Shown here in pieces: positions 7,306 through 14,943 of a DNA stretch of 25,752 bases (position 1 is its first letter; each line of letters starts with the position of its first letter). The stretch comes from Deltaproteobacteria bacterium (GTDB lineage Bacteria > Desulfobacterota_E > Deferrimicrobia > Deferrimicrobiales > Deferrimicrobiaceae): assembly GCA_023488945.1 (NCBI GenBank), contig JAMDBZ010000030.1, positions 22,894 through 48,645 on the forward strand, given 5' to 3'. Under the pieces are notes generated by a model that saw nothing but the letters and a program-made list of their open reading frames with translations, did not search any database and was not told the DNA's origin. The position numbers and the translations under genes are program-made.

Positions 7306-8094
7306 ATGGGGGGCAGGGTGATCGTGGCGAGGGACGGGAAGGTGGCGACCGTCACCCTCTCGAACCCGGCGAAGAAGAACGCGCTCAACCTGAAGCTCCT
7401 GGGGGAGCTCCGGCGGGCGTTCGGCGATCTGGCGAAGGAGGACATCCGGTGCGTCATCCTCCGCGGGGAGGGGCAGGAGGCATTCTGCGCCGGCTACGAC
7501 ATCACGGCGATCCCCGCCGGCGGCTCGGGCGGGGAGCAGGTCCTCCTCTCCTCGAACCCCTTCGACGACATGATCCGGGCGGTGGAGTCGTTCCCCGCTC
7601 CCGTTATCGCAATGCTCAACGGGTTCGCGTTCGGCGGGGGGCTGGAGCTGGCGATCGCCTGCGACGTCCGGATCGCCTCGGACCAGGCGGTCTTCGGGAT
7701 GACCCCGGCGCGCCTGGGGATCATCTACCGCCCCGCCGGGCTCATGCGGTTCGTCAACGTGATCGGACTCCCCGCGGCCAAGGAGCTGTTCTACACCGCC
7801 CGCAAGGTGAGCGCCAGGCGGGCCGTTGACCTCAAGCTCGTCAACCGGGTCTGCCCCCCGGAGGAGCTGGAGCAGGTGACGTCCGAGATGGCCAGGGAGA
7901 TCGCCGGGAACGCCCCGCTCTCGATCCGGGGCACGAAGCGGATCCTGGCCATGTGCATGGCGTTCCGCGGCCTGCCTCCGGGCGAGGCCGAGGAGGCGGA
8001 GGATCTCATCCGCCGCTGCATGGAGAGCCACGACCTGGCCGAGGGGAAGAAGGCGTTCCTGGAGAAGCGGAAGCCGCACTTCACGGACCGCTGA
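7306..8094 (+). CDS. Crotonase-fold enzyme, methylmalonyl-CoA decarboxylase-like, 262 aa
   Basis: A member of the enoyl-CoA hydratase/isomerase superfamily. The oxyanion-hole segments are 'FCAGYDI' (residues 60-66) and 'FGGGLELAIACD' (109-120, with E114). At the second catalytic position of true hydratases (usually PE) it has TP: 'FGMTPARLGIIYRPAG' (130-145). That pattern, the conserved Tyr (Y141), and the ending FLEKRKPHF recall E. coli methylmalonyl-CoA decarboxylase (ScpB/YgfG) as I remember it (SAGHDI, SMTPVNLGVPYN, FLEKRKPNF). The ScpB histidine in 'AGHD' is tyrosine here (Y64). Decarboxylation of a methylmalonyl-CoA-like thioester is therefore inferred and could differ. ATG 7306 has a strong GGGAGGG site. 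It ends at the left edge of repeat copy 2; an internal stretch is duplicated at 9298-9382. Confidence 0.82.
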   Translation: MGGRVIVARDGKVATVTLSNPAKKNALNLKLLGELRRAFGDLAKEDIRCVILRGEGQEAFCAGYDITAIPAGGSGGEQVLLSSNPFDDMIRAVESFPAPVIAMLNGFAFGGGLELAIACDVRIASDQAVFGMTPARLGIIYRPAGLMRFVNVIGLPAAKELFYTARKVSARRAVDLKLVNRVCPPEELEQVTSEMAREIAGNAPLSIRGTKRILAMCMAFRGLPPGEAEEAEDLIRRCMESHDLAEGKKAFLEKRKPHFTDR

Positions 8095-8275
8095 GTGCTG
8101 CATTTCATAATTACGGCTGCATTCGAGCGCCGCTGCATCCGCGCCGGTTGCGTTGTGCTCCCTCGCCGTACTCAATGGTACGCCTCGGTTGCGCGCCTTG
8201 CCGGACGCGGCGCATCGACGCTCTCGGTGCGGTCTCGAAATGAAATACGTCGCCGTAATTATGAAGTGCAGCACT
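8094..8275. repeat. Long imperfect palindromic repeat, copy 2 (182 bp)
   Basis: Left arm 8094-8117 (AGTGCTGCATTTCATAATTA...) and right arm 8252-8275 are inverted repeats with one mismatch in 24. The core from GCATTCGAGCGCCGCTGCAT (from about 8120) to the CGCATCGACGCTCTCGGTGC segment matches copy 1 closely, including the central CGTAC...GTACG hairpin. Copy 2 has roughly 18 extra bases before the right arm. Its first base is the last base of the crotonase TGA stop. It lies between convergent genes, like copy 1. Confidence 0.85.
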
Positions 8276-8327
8276 AAGGCGGGTCCGGGGTCCGTTGCAG
8301 CGGCGCCCCCGATTCGGCGGAGTCCTC

Positions 8328-8750
8328 TCAGGTGCGGAGGAACGCGCCGAATTCCTCGAGAAAGCGCCGGATGTCCCCGAGACGGGTCCGCACGATCCGG
8401 AGGATCTCGACGTCGTCGATGTTCCAGTAGATGTGGACCAATCGGTTGCGGAACCGGACCATCTGGATCAACGCGTCGACGAACTCCGGGGCGAACAGAT
8501 TCCGTTCGCCGAGGACGCGGAACGTGTCCGCATAGTCCTCCGGTGCCCGCAACCCGTTCCGGGCGATGACGTGGTTGCACAGATCCACCGCGCCTTCGAT
8601 CGCCACGATGAGGTGGTATTTCGCGCTGGCCACCTTGTGCGGATCGCCCAGGAATTCCGCGTCCCCGAGCCTTCCCAGTTCCTCGATCCGCCCGAGGGCG
8701 CCGAGGATTTCCGAGACGATCGTCCGGACCTTGTCGGGGTTATGCTCCAC
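8328..8750 (-). CDS. hepT: HepT-like HEPN ribonuclease toxin, 140 aa
   Basis: HepT toxins are HEPN-fold RNases (DUF86). The catalytic RX4HXY motif is clear at residues 101-108 (RNRLVHIY: R101, H106, Y108). The tyrosine is the residue modified by the partner antitoxin in studied systems. The protein is all-helical by appearance, with the typical 'AKYHLIVAIEGAVDLCNHVIA' helix (43-63) before the motif, and has the usual length. Its start overlaps the end of mntA by 11 bp, so the pair is likely translationally coupled, antitoxin first. Downstream is repeat copy 2. The motif is intact, so activity is expected. Confidence 0.92.
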   Translation of the reverse strand: MEHNPDKVRTIVSEILGALGRIEELGRLGDAEFLGDPHKVASAKYHLIVAIEGAVDLCNHVIARNGLRAPEDYADTFRVLGERNLFAPEFVDALIQMVRFRNRLVHIYWNIDDVEILRIVRTRLGDIRRFLEEFGAFLRT

Positions 8751-9177
8751 GCTTCAATGCCTCCCGCAGATACGTGGACCGGTGAGGCAGGAAATCGATG
8801 TAGTCCGCCAGGGTTTCTTCGATGAAATCCGAGAGGAGTCCCGGATCGCGGATTGCGATTGCCATCCCGGTTTTGACGACCTGGAAGCGGAAACCTGCGG
8901 GAGCGCCGTTGAGGATCCGGACGTCGATGGGGATGGCCCCGACAGCGGGGGCCAGGCGCGACTCCAGCGCGAGTTCCGCCTCGAGAGTCGGTGCGTCGCA
9001 GCGCCGCAGGTGTACGGCGACGTCGAGGTCCCGGGCTGCTTCCGGCTTCGACACGAAGGACCCGTGGACGAAGGCGAACGCCACCCGCGGCTCCCGCGAC
9101 AGGGCGGCTTCCAGGTCCTCGAAGACCCGGTTCCTTTCCGCTTCGGAAAGATTGCGGCGGCGATACGGTTCCATCAT
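8740..9177 (-). CDS. mntA: MntA-like nucleotidyltransferase antitoxin, 145 aa
   Basis: A minimal nucleotidyltransferase paired with HepT. In characterised pairs MntA adds AMP units to the HepT tyrosine and silences it. The polymerase-beta-type motif is 'VHGSFVSKPEAARDLDVAVH': G39-S40, then D50 and D52, so GSX9DXD, with D85 in 'PIDVRIL' as the third likely metal ligand. The start is uncertain: ATG 9177 or the adjacent ATG 9174 fit the family; neither has a strong ribosome site. A TTG at 9210 would add 11 unconserved-looking residues. The module sits between the complete crotonase gene and a partial copy of it. Confidence 0.9.
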   Translation of the reverse strand: MMEPYRRRNLSEAERNRVFEDLEAALSREPRVAFAFVHGSFVSKPEAARDLDVAVHLRRCDAPTLEAELALESRLAPAVGAIPIDVRILNGAPAGFRFQVVKTGMAIAIRDPGLLSDFIEETLADYIDFLPHRSTYLREALKRGA

Positions 9178-9297
9178 GTCAATGCTATCAGGGAGTATTT
9201 CCCCGGACAAGCGAACAGAGAGTCACCGAGCGGAAAGCCGGGCGAGTAGCAAGTCCAGGGAGGAAACCGTCCATCCGTTGGCTGGCTTGACGCGGCC

Positions 9298-9382
9298 GGG
9301 GATCATCTGCCGCCCCGCGGGGCTCATGCGGTTCGTCCACGTGATCGGACTCCCCGCGGCCAAGGAGCTGTTCTGCCCCGCC
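9298..9382 (+). pseudogene. Relic fragment of the crotonase gene (85 bp)
   Basis: This stretch matches 7716-7800 of the crotonase gene at 80 of 85 positions without gaps, in the same orientation. It still translates as GIICRPAGLMRFVHVIGLPA and on to KELFCPA, against GIIYRPAGLMRFVNVIGLPA in the full gene. Sequence on either side is unrelated. It is a leftover of a duplication and too short to be functional. It stands directly beside the cytochrome operon terminator. Confidence 0.93.
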
Positions 9383-9390
9383 TCGACGAC

Positions 9391-9426
9391 AAAAAAAGCC
9401 CGGCCCCCCCTTTCGGGGGCCGGGCT
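9391..9426 (-). terminator. Rho-independent terminator of the cytochrome operon
   Basis: On the minus strand an 11-bp perfect GC stem (GCCCGGCCCCC with GGGGGCCGGGC, 9425-9415 and 9408-9398; one more A-T pair at 9426/9397) with a 6-base loop is followed by seven T residues (9397-9391). It starts 23 bases after the stop codon of the 9-heme cytochrome gene. Confidence 0.95.
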
Positions 9427-9448
9427 CCATGACGAGCGCCTTCAGGGG

Positions 9449-12094
9449 TCAGAAGCTCACATCCTGGGCCAGCGTGTTGTTCAGGACCAACTGGGCGAAG
9501 GTCGGGTTGTGGATCCCCTTGGTTCCGTCGCCCTCGATCAGGAAGTAGTTCCACCCCGCGCGGACCATGTTGCCGTTGAGGGCGTAGACCGCGAGCGCCG
9601 TCGTCGCGTTCTTGATGTTCCCCAACTGGACGGCGAACCGGCTCGCGGAGGCCGAGCCGAACGTGACGGGGCTGCTCGTGTTGAAGATGAAGGCGATCTG
9701 CCCGTGGAGCTCCTCGAGTTCCACGGAGGTGACCAGCGATCCGGAGAAGTTCCCGGACCCGCTCCCGATTGTCGTGTCCGTCGCCGGATCCGTCGCGCCG
9801 GTGACCGCGATGTTGTCGGCCATTCCGCTGAACTTCGTCTGCGCAGCGGTCTCGATCTTCGATTTGAGGTTCACAAGCCCCGCCTCGATGGACGCCTGGA
9901 TCCCCTCGCCGTTCACGCTCGAGCTGTGGCAATTGGCGCACAAGGTTGCCACGTCGTTATCGGCGATGATGAAGCGATGGGTGTCATGCGCCGTGCTCCC
10001 GTGGGAGAGATGGGTGGCCGGTTGGAGTTCCATGTGGCAGCCCACGCAGGTGTCCTCGACGGCGGCGTGTTTCGAGATCATCGGAAGGGTGCCGCCCATG
10101 AAGTAGGCGTTGCGCCCCGCGAAGACGTCGCTCTGGCACGCCTGGTGCGGCGCGGAGTAGCCCGTCGGGTCCCCCGAATTGTACGTTTCGGTGTCCTCGT
10201 GGAGATACGTCTGGGTGGTGCTGCCGCTCTGGGCGCCGTTCCGGCTGTTGTGGCAGGTGACGCAGAGCGCGCCCTTCCCGAACCCCGCGACGCGGAACCC
10301 GGCGGGGAGGAGCGCGGAGTTGTCGTAGACGCGCAGCTGGTGCGGGTTGGTCGCGTCCATCGGGTCGTGGCACGCCGTGCAGGTGACCGGCTCCACGTTG
10401 GCCGCCGTGACGGAGGACCAGGTCGAGCTCGCGATGTTGCCGATGGTGCCGGCGTCCAGCTGATCCAGATAGATCTGGAACCCCTGGACACTGTGGCAGC
10501 GGCCGCAGTGGGCGCTCGTCCCGCTCGCGATCGCGCGGGAGCGGTTCGAGTGGCCCATGCCGTCATCGCTCAGGGTCGTCCACTCGGAATAGATGTGGTA
10601 GCCGGCTCCCGAGGCGTGGCAGGTTGCGCACTGCTCGGCAGAGAAGGAGATCCGGGACGAGGTGAACAAGTTCATGCTGTCGATGGGGCCGGTGCTGCCG
10701 TGGCCCCCGGAGTTCTGCGGGCCGTGGCAGTTCTCGCACTGGATGTTCGCCAGACGGACGGGGCTGGTGTTGGGGTTTTGTACGGGGAAGGTGGCGACCA
10801 TATTGTCCCAGTTCCCCGCGGCCAGCGTGGACGGGAAGACCCACCCCGACGCCGCCGCGAGGTCGTCGAACCCTCCGTTCGCCGTCCCCCGGTCGAAGCC
10901 GACCGTGTGGCAGACGAGGCAGCCGACGCCGTAGAAGGAGCCGTTGCCGCCGTTGATCCCTCGGGTGAACATCGTGGAGTGTGCGGTGCCCAGCCAGGGG
11001 GTGAACCCGTCAGAGGCGGTGATGTCGTTGTGGCAGCCGGTGCAGGCCGAATCGACGGTAATGCTGTTGCCGGACCCGCCGGTGATCACGCCGACCCAGT
11101 TCCCGGCGTGGATCGTGGTCGAGCTCCCGCCGGCCGAGAGCGCATATGAGCCTGCGATGTCCGCCACGAAGGACGGCGTCCGGGAGCTCGCATTGTCCAG
11201 GGCGGCCGTGGAACCGGTCGGCGGGATCAGCGTCCACGTCTGGCTCGCGTTGTCGTTCCCGCGGTTCATGTAGACGCGCGTCCCGACGGCCACGTTCGGC
11301 ACGCCGGTGAGGACGCTCGCGGCGTTCAGCGTGAGCGTGACGGAGGCGCTCTGCCCGCGCCCGTCGCTCACGGTGACCTTGGCCGTGACCTGCCCCCGCG
11401 TGTCAGGTGTTATCGGCAGGATGCCGAACCGGCCGATCTGGTTATCCGAATAATTGTAGCCCGAGATCGTCGCCAGGTTGGCGGAGTCGTACCGCGAGGC
11501 GAACGCCGCGGTCATCGCGGGGAAGGCGACCGTCCCCGAGGTGCCCGACCCCGTGACGGAGCCGAGGACCGGCGAGGTCGCGTTGCTCCAGGAGTAGGTC
11601 AGGGTGTCGCCGTTCGGGTCGTTCCCCGATGCGGCCAGGGCGGCGGTCCCGCCGTACCCGAAGTCGTCGGTCGTGTACATGCCGTTGTTGTAGCCGGTGA
11701 TAGCGACGCTCGGCATGCCCGACGCCGCTTCGCTCATCGTCGCGTTGATCGTGACGGTCTGGCCCGCCAGCACGCCGACGATCAAGCCGCCGGGAGGGGT
11801 GTAATAGGTTTTCGAGAAATAGACCGTGACGGTCCCCAGGGGGAGGCTCCCCAGCGTATAGCTCCCGGTGTTGTCCGTCGCGGCCGTGCCGAGCACGGTC
11901 CCCCCGCTGTCCTTCGCGGTGACCGTCACGCCCGAGAGGGCGTCCCCTTTCACCGCGTCGGTGACCGTTCCCGCGAGGGTGCCGGTCGTGGGGGCCGAGG
12001 CGCCCGCGGGCCCGGTGTTCCCCGTCCCGCATCCGGAGAACGCGAGCGGAGCGACCAGGGAGAGGATGATGAACAGGATGGCCGACCTTCTCAT
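9449..12094 (-). CDS. Nine-heme c-type cytochrome lipoprotein with N-terminal Ig-like domains, 881 aa
   Basis: A predicted surface or outer-membrane electron carrier. The signal peptide ends in a lipobox (LAFSGC, lipidated C22). Residues 38-105 look like a carboxypeptidase-regulatory/CnaB-type beta sandwich (GTLAGTVTDAVKGDALSGVTV ... TDNTGSYTLGSLPLGT). Residues about 130-260 resemble a PKD/Ig-like region ('SGNDPNGDTLTYSW'). Nine CxxCH heme sites follow between about residues 350 and 720: CTGCH, CLVCH, CENCH, CATCH, CGRCH, CTACH, CVTCH, CVGCH and CANCH. The last 160 residues are heme-free. ATG 12094 has AAGGAGG 6 bases upstream and begins the signal peptide; ATG 12151 is in frame but would put a long charged extension before it. 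It is the last gene of the porin-cytochrome operon, before the terminator. The beta domains could anchor it to the 13-heme partner or a surface layer (inference). Confidence 0.9.
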   Translation of the reverse strand: MRRSAILFIILSLVAPLAFSGCGTGNTGPAGASAPTTGTLAGTVTDAVKGDALSGVTVTAKDSGGTVLGTAATDNTGSYTLGSLPLGTVTVYFSKTYYTPPGGLIVGVLAGQTVTINATMSEAASGMPSVAITGYNNGMYTTDDFGYGGTAALAASGNDPNGDTLTYSWSNATSPVLGSVTGSGTSGTVAFPAMTAAFASRYDSANLATISGYNYSDNQIGRFGILPITPDTRGQVTAKVTVSDGRGQSASVTLTLNAASVLTGVPNVAVGTRVYMNRGNDNASQTWTLIPPTGSTAALDNASSRTPSFVADIAGSYALSAGGSSTTIHAGNWVGVITGGSGNSITVDSACTGCHNDITASDGFTPWLGTAHSTMFTRGINGGNGSFYGVGCLVCHTVGFDRGTANGGFDDLAAASGWVFPSTLAAGNWDNMVATFPVQNPNTSPVRLANIQCENCHGPQNSGGHGSTGPIDSMNLFTSSRISFSAEQCATCHASGAGYHIYSEWTTLSDDGMGHSNRSRAIASGTSAHCGRCHSVQGFQIYLDQLDAGTIGNIASSTWSSVTAANVEPVTCTACHDPMDATNPHQLRVYDNSALLPAGFRVAGFGKGALCVTCHNSRNGAQSGSTTQTYLHEDTETYNSGDPTGYSAPHQACQSDVFAGRNAYFMGGTLPMISKHAAVEDTCVGCHMELQPATHLSHGSTAHDTHRFIIADNDVATLCANCHSSSVNGEGIQASIEAGLVNLKSKIETAAQTKFSGMADNIAVTGATDPATDTTIGSGSGNFSGSLVTSVELEELHGQIAFIFNTSSPVTFGSASASRFAVQLGNIKNATTALAVYALNGNMVRAGWNYFLIEGDGTKGIHNPTFAQLVLNNTLAQDVSF

Positions 12095-12183
12095 GTGTTC
12101 CTCCTTCCGGTGGTTGGAGAGATCTTCGCTACCGCGTGAAAAGCCCGACATCTTCTTTCCGGAATCACCTCCTTTGAACGGTG

Positions 12184-14919
12184 TCACCTGCCGAATTCCT
12201 GCTTTCCGGGGAACGCGACACTGCCGTTGAGCAGGCCGTCGTCCAGCTCGTCGAGCGAATCGTAAAGGAGCTCGGCCGCGTAGCGGAAGTTGTGCACGTA
12301 AGCCGCCGGGTCGTTGGAGACGAACTTGTCGTTGTATGCGGCGCGCAACCGGGCCGCGGTCGTGATGTTGGTGAAATAGGGGTAATCGGCCGTCTGCACG
12401 ACGCCCTGGCCTGCCAGCGCCGCGTCGAGCAGGGTCTGCAGGGCGTTGATCGTCCCCTGGCGGTCGTTCCCGTTGACGTCGAAGGAGGCGACGGGGCCGT
12501 GGCACGAGAGGGCCGAGCAGGCCGTCGTGTTCTGCGCCGACCCGTCGGACATGTTCAGGGCGTGCCCGCCGATGTTCCAGTTCCCCGAGGGGGCCGCAGC
12601 CATGTGACAGCCGGCGCAGGAGGCGCCGATGTGGAACTGGTTGTTCAGATAGGTCTTTCCGGCGTACTCGTACCCGCCCCGGGCGAGGGGCCCGTAGAGG
12701 ACCGCCGCGGTCGGGAGGAAGTGCGGATCGACGAAGCTGTAGAAGCCGCCGGAGGGGACCGCCGCGTCGACATCGGCCTTCGACTTGCGGCCGCCGTGGC
12801 ACTTGAAGCAGACCTTGGAGTTCCCGCCGGTCGTGACGGAGAGCCCGCTGGAGAAGGTGAACGAGGCGATCTGCCGGACGTGCTTGTTCGCCGAGGAGGA
12901 GGCCGAGTCGTGGCACGCGTGGCAGCCGAGGAAGTTCTTGTCCGCCGGGGCGATGAAGCGCGCCGCCTGGGTCCCCCCGGCCAGGTACGTGATGTAGCCC
13001 GCCTCGGTGTGGCACGGTACGCAGGCGGTGTTGGCGGACGAGTTGTACGCTGCCGCCGTGGCGGGCGAGCGGTCGAGGCGATCCTCGTAACCGCCGATCC
13101 CGGAATCGAGGTAATCCGACATGTTGGAGCGCGACCAGCCGTAGATCTCGTAGTCGCCGGCTCCCGTGCTCCCGAGCGTGCCCGCCTTGTGGCACGCAGT
13201 GCAGCTGTTCGGCATCGACGTGGCGATGCTGTTGTCGGAGGCCGACTTGTTGAAGTAGGTGTTCGGGACGTCGAGGACGTTCGTGTTCGGCATCAGGATC
13301 TTCAGCGTGTGGGAGCTGATGTCCCCTTTCTGCTTTCCGTCCGCGTCGAGATAGGAAGCCGAGAACGTCGCCGAACGCGCGGTCTTGGGCAGGTGGCAGG
13401 CGGTGCACCGCCCGACCCCGTTGGCCAGGTCGAGCGGGACGTCCATGTTGGCCCGGTTGATCATGTGAGCGAGGATCGCGGTGTCGACGGCGGAAGACGA
13501 GCCGCCGTTCGCGACGGCCTGGACGTCGGCGGCCGTGATCCCGGCGAAATCGCCGGATGCGGCATGGCACGCCAGGCACAGGGTGTCGTTCTCCTCGCGG
13601 GCGTTCGTCACCTTCGTGACGCCGCCCTCCTTCACGGTCGCCGCGACCATGTGCCGGTTCGCCGAGGAGTGCGGGGAGTGGCATCCCCAGCACGGGACGT
13701 CGGTCGATTTGTCCGCCGCGTGGGGTCCCTGCCCGATGTCCATGTACTGCTGGTGATTGTTCTTCGAGGCGTCGTAGAGCGGGAACTTCGAGTTCACGTC
13801 GGCGGCCGCGTAGTTCGCCGAACCCCAGAATGCCGACGTGGTCAAGGTGACGTACGCGCCGGTGAGCCCGAGGTCGTTCAGGAGGTTGTTCCCCGGCCGG
13901 AACGGGATCGCATCACTGCCGGACAGGAGGGCGGGAGCCTCCATCCCCAGGGAGATCCCCGGAAGGGTGACCGATTCGCCGCGGCTGTGGCACGATCCGC
14001 ACACCTCGTTGGCCCGCTTGATCCCCTCGACGCCGGTGAGGACGAAAAGGCCGGGGTTGATGATGTCGGATGCCAGCCGGGACACCACGTGCGTGCCGCC
14101 CGGCCCGTGGCACGCCTCGCACCCGATGTTCAGCTCCACGTAACCGCTTACGACCTCCGTGACGGAAGTTCCGCCGTAATTCGCCGCCTCGGACTTGACG
14201 ACGAGCCCCGTCTGGTGGCAGCCGGCGCACCGGTTCTCCCAGGACACCGCCGTCCCCTTCTTGTCCGTGCCGTTGTTCAGGGCATTCAACTGGAGAACGA
14301 GATTGTCGGAGCCGTACGTCGCGGTGAAGCGGGGGGCGCTGCCGCTGTACCAGTTGGCGGCGTTATAGGGCGTGTAGGTCTTCTCGACCTCGTTATACTG
14401 GAACGGCAGGATGTAATAGCTGCGCCCGATCCGTGTGTGGTACCGCTGCTTCCAGTAGCCGTTCCCGCCCTGCACGCGCTGGACCTCGTACCGGACGGAG
14501 CCGATCGTGACGAAATATTTTCCGCCCGAGAAGCTCAGCTTCGGGGCGTTCGCGCCGTAAGCGGCGAAATTCGCGTTCCCGGAGAGGTCCAGGCCGTCCT
14601 TGAAGTCGTTGACGCCGTTTCCGTCGGCATCGTTGACGAAGGCGGCGTCGCCGACCTCCGCGACGGTCTTGAGCGGCTTGTTGTGGAGCGTCTGCCCCCA
14701 TTCCGCGTAGATCTCGGGGTGGCAGGCGGCGCACCGCTGCGACCCCACGTAGTTGCCGGCCGCGGCGAGGACGGGGTCGCCTTTCTGGACCAGGACCGAC
14801 GAGGTCCCCGCGGTGCCGATCTGCCCCTCCCGGTTCCCCGAGGAGCCGCACCCGGCGAGGAGGACCCCCGCGAGAACGAGCGTTCCGACGAGCGCGATCG
14901 TGACGAGCCTCCGTATCAT
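12184..14919 (-). CDS. Thirteen-heme c-type cytochrome lipoprotein (OmcB-like role), 911 aa
   Basis: A large outer-membrane cytochrome, probably the outer half of a porin-cytochrome conduit. The signal peptide has a lipobox (VLLAGC). It has twelve CxxCH sites: CAACH, CAGCH, CEACH, CGSCH, CWGCH, CLACH, CTACH twice, CVPCH, CHACH, CFKCH and CAGCH. A thirteenth, CSALSCH, has four residues between the cysteines (CX4CH). A calcium-binding-like loop (DADGNGVNDFKDGLDL) lies near residue 98, between the first and second hemes. Geobacter OmcB, at the same place in its operon, is a 12-heme lipoprotein. The start is supported by CGGAGGG 7 bases upstream. Gaps to neighbours are 24 bp (octaheme gene) and 89 bp (nine-heme gene). 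Confidence 0.92.
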   Translation of the reverse strand: MIRRLVTIALVGTLVLAGVLLAGCGSSGNREGQIGTAGTSSVLVQKGDPVLAAAGNYVGSQRCAACHPEIYAEWGQTLHNKPLKTVAEVGDAAFVNDADGNGVNDFKDGLDLSGNANFAAYGANAPKLSFSGGKYFVTIGSVRYEVQRVQGGNGYWKQRYHTRIGRSYYILPFQYNEVEKTYTPYNAANWYSGSAPRFTATYGSDNLVLQLNALNNGTDKKGTAVSWENRCAGCHQTGLVVKSEAANYGGTSVTEVVSGYVELNIGCEACHGPGGTHVVSRLASDIINPGLFVLTGVEGIKRANEVCGSCHSRGESVTLPGISLGMEAPALLSGSDAIPFRPGNNLLNDLGLTGAYVTLTTSAFWGSANYAAADVNSKFPLYDASKNNHQQYMDIGQGPHAADKSTDVPCWGCHSPHSSANRHMVAATVKEGGVTKVTNAREENDTLCLACHAASGDFAGITAADVQAVANGGSSSAVDTAILAHMINRANMDVPLDLANGVGRCTACHLPKTARSATFSASYLDADGKQKGDISSHTLKILMPNTNVLDVPNTYFNKSASDNSIATSMPNSCTACHKAGTLGSTGAGDYEIYGWSRSNMSDYLDSGIGGYEDRLDRSPATAAAYNSSANTACVPCHTEAGYITYLAGGTQAARFIAPADKNFLGCHACHDSASSSANKHVRQIASFTFSSGLSVTTGGNSKVCFKCHGGRKSKADVDAAVPSGGFYSFVDPHFLPTAAVLYGPLARGGYEYAGKTYLNNQFHIGASCAGCHMAAAPSGNWNIGGHALNMSDGSAQNTTACSALSCHGPVASFDVNGNDRQGTINALQTLLDAALAGQGVVQTADYPYFTNITTAARLRAAYNDKFVSNDPAAYVHNFRYAAELLYDSLDELDDGLLNGSVAFPGKQEFGR

Positions 14920-14943
14920 GTGCAGACCCTCCGTGGGGGGAGT

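Noticed and set aside
9178..9210. TTG start at 9210 for mntA
   Set aside because: No ribosome site, and an N-terminal extension unlike the family. Two ATG codons at 9177 and 9174 fit better.
12095..13693. Upstream in-frame extension of the nine-heme cytochrome gene
   Set aside because: It would cover the thirteen-heme gene in another frame, and the lipoprotein signal peptide with its own ribosome site begins at 12094.
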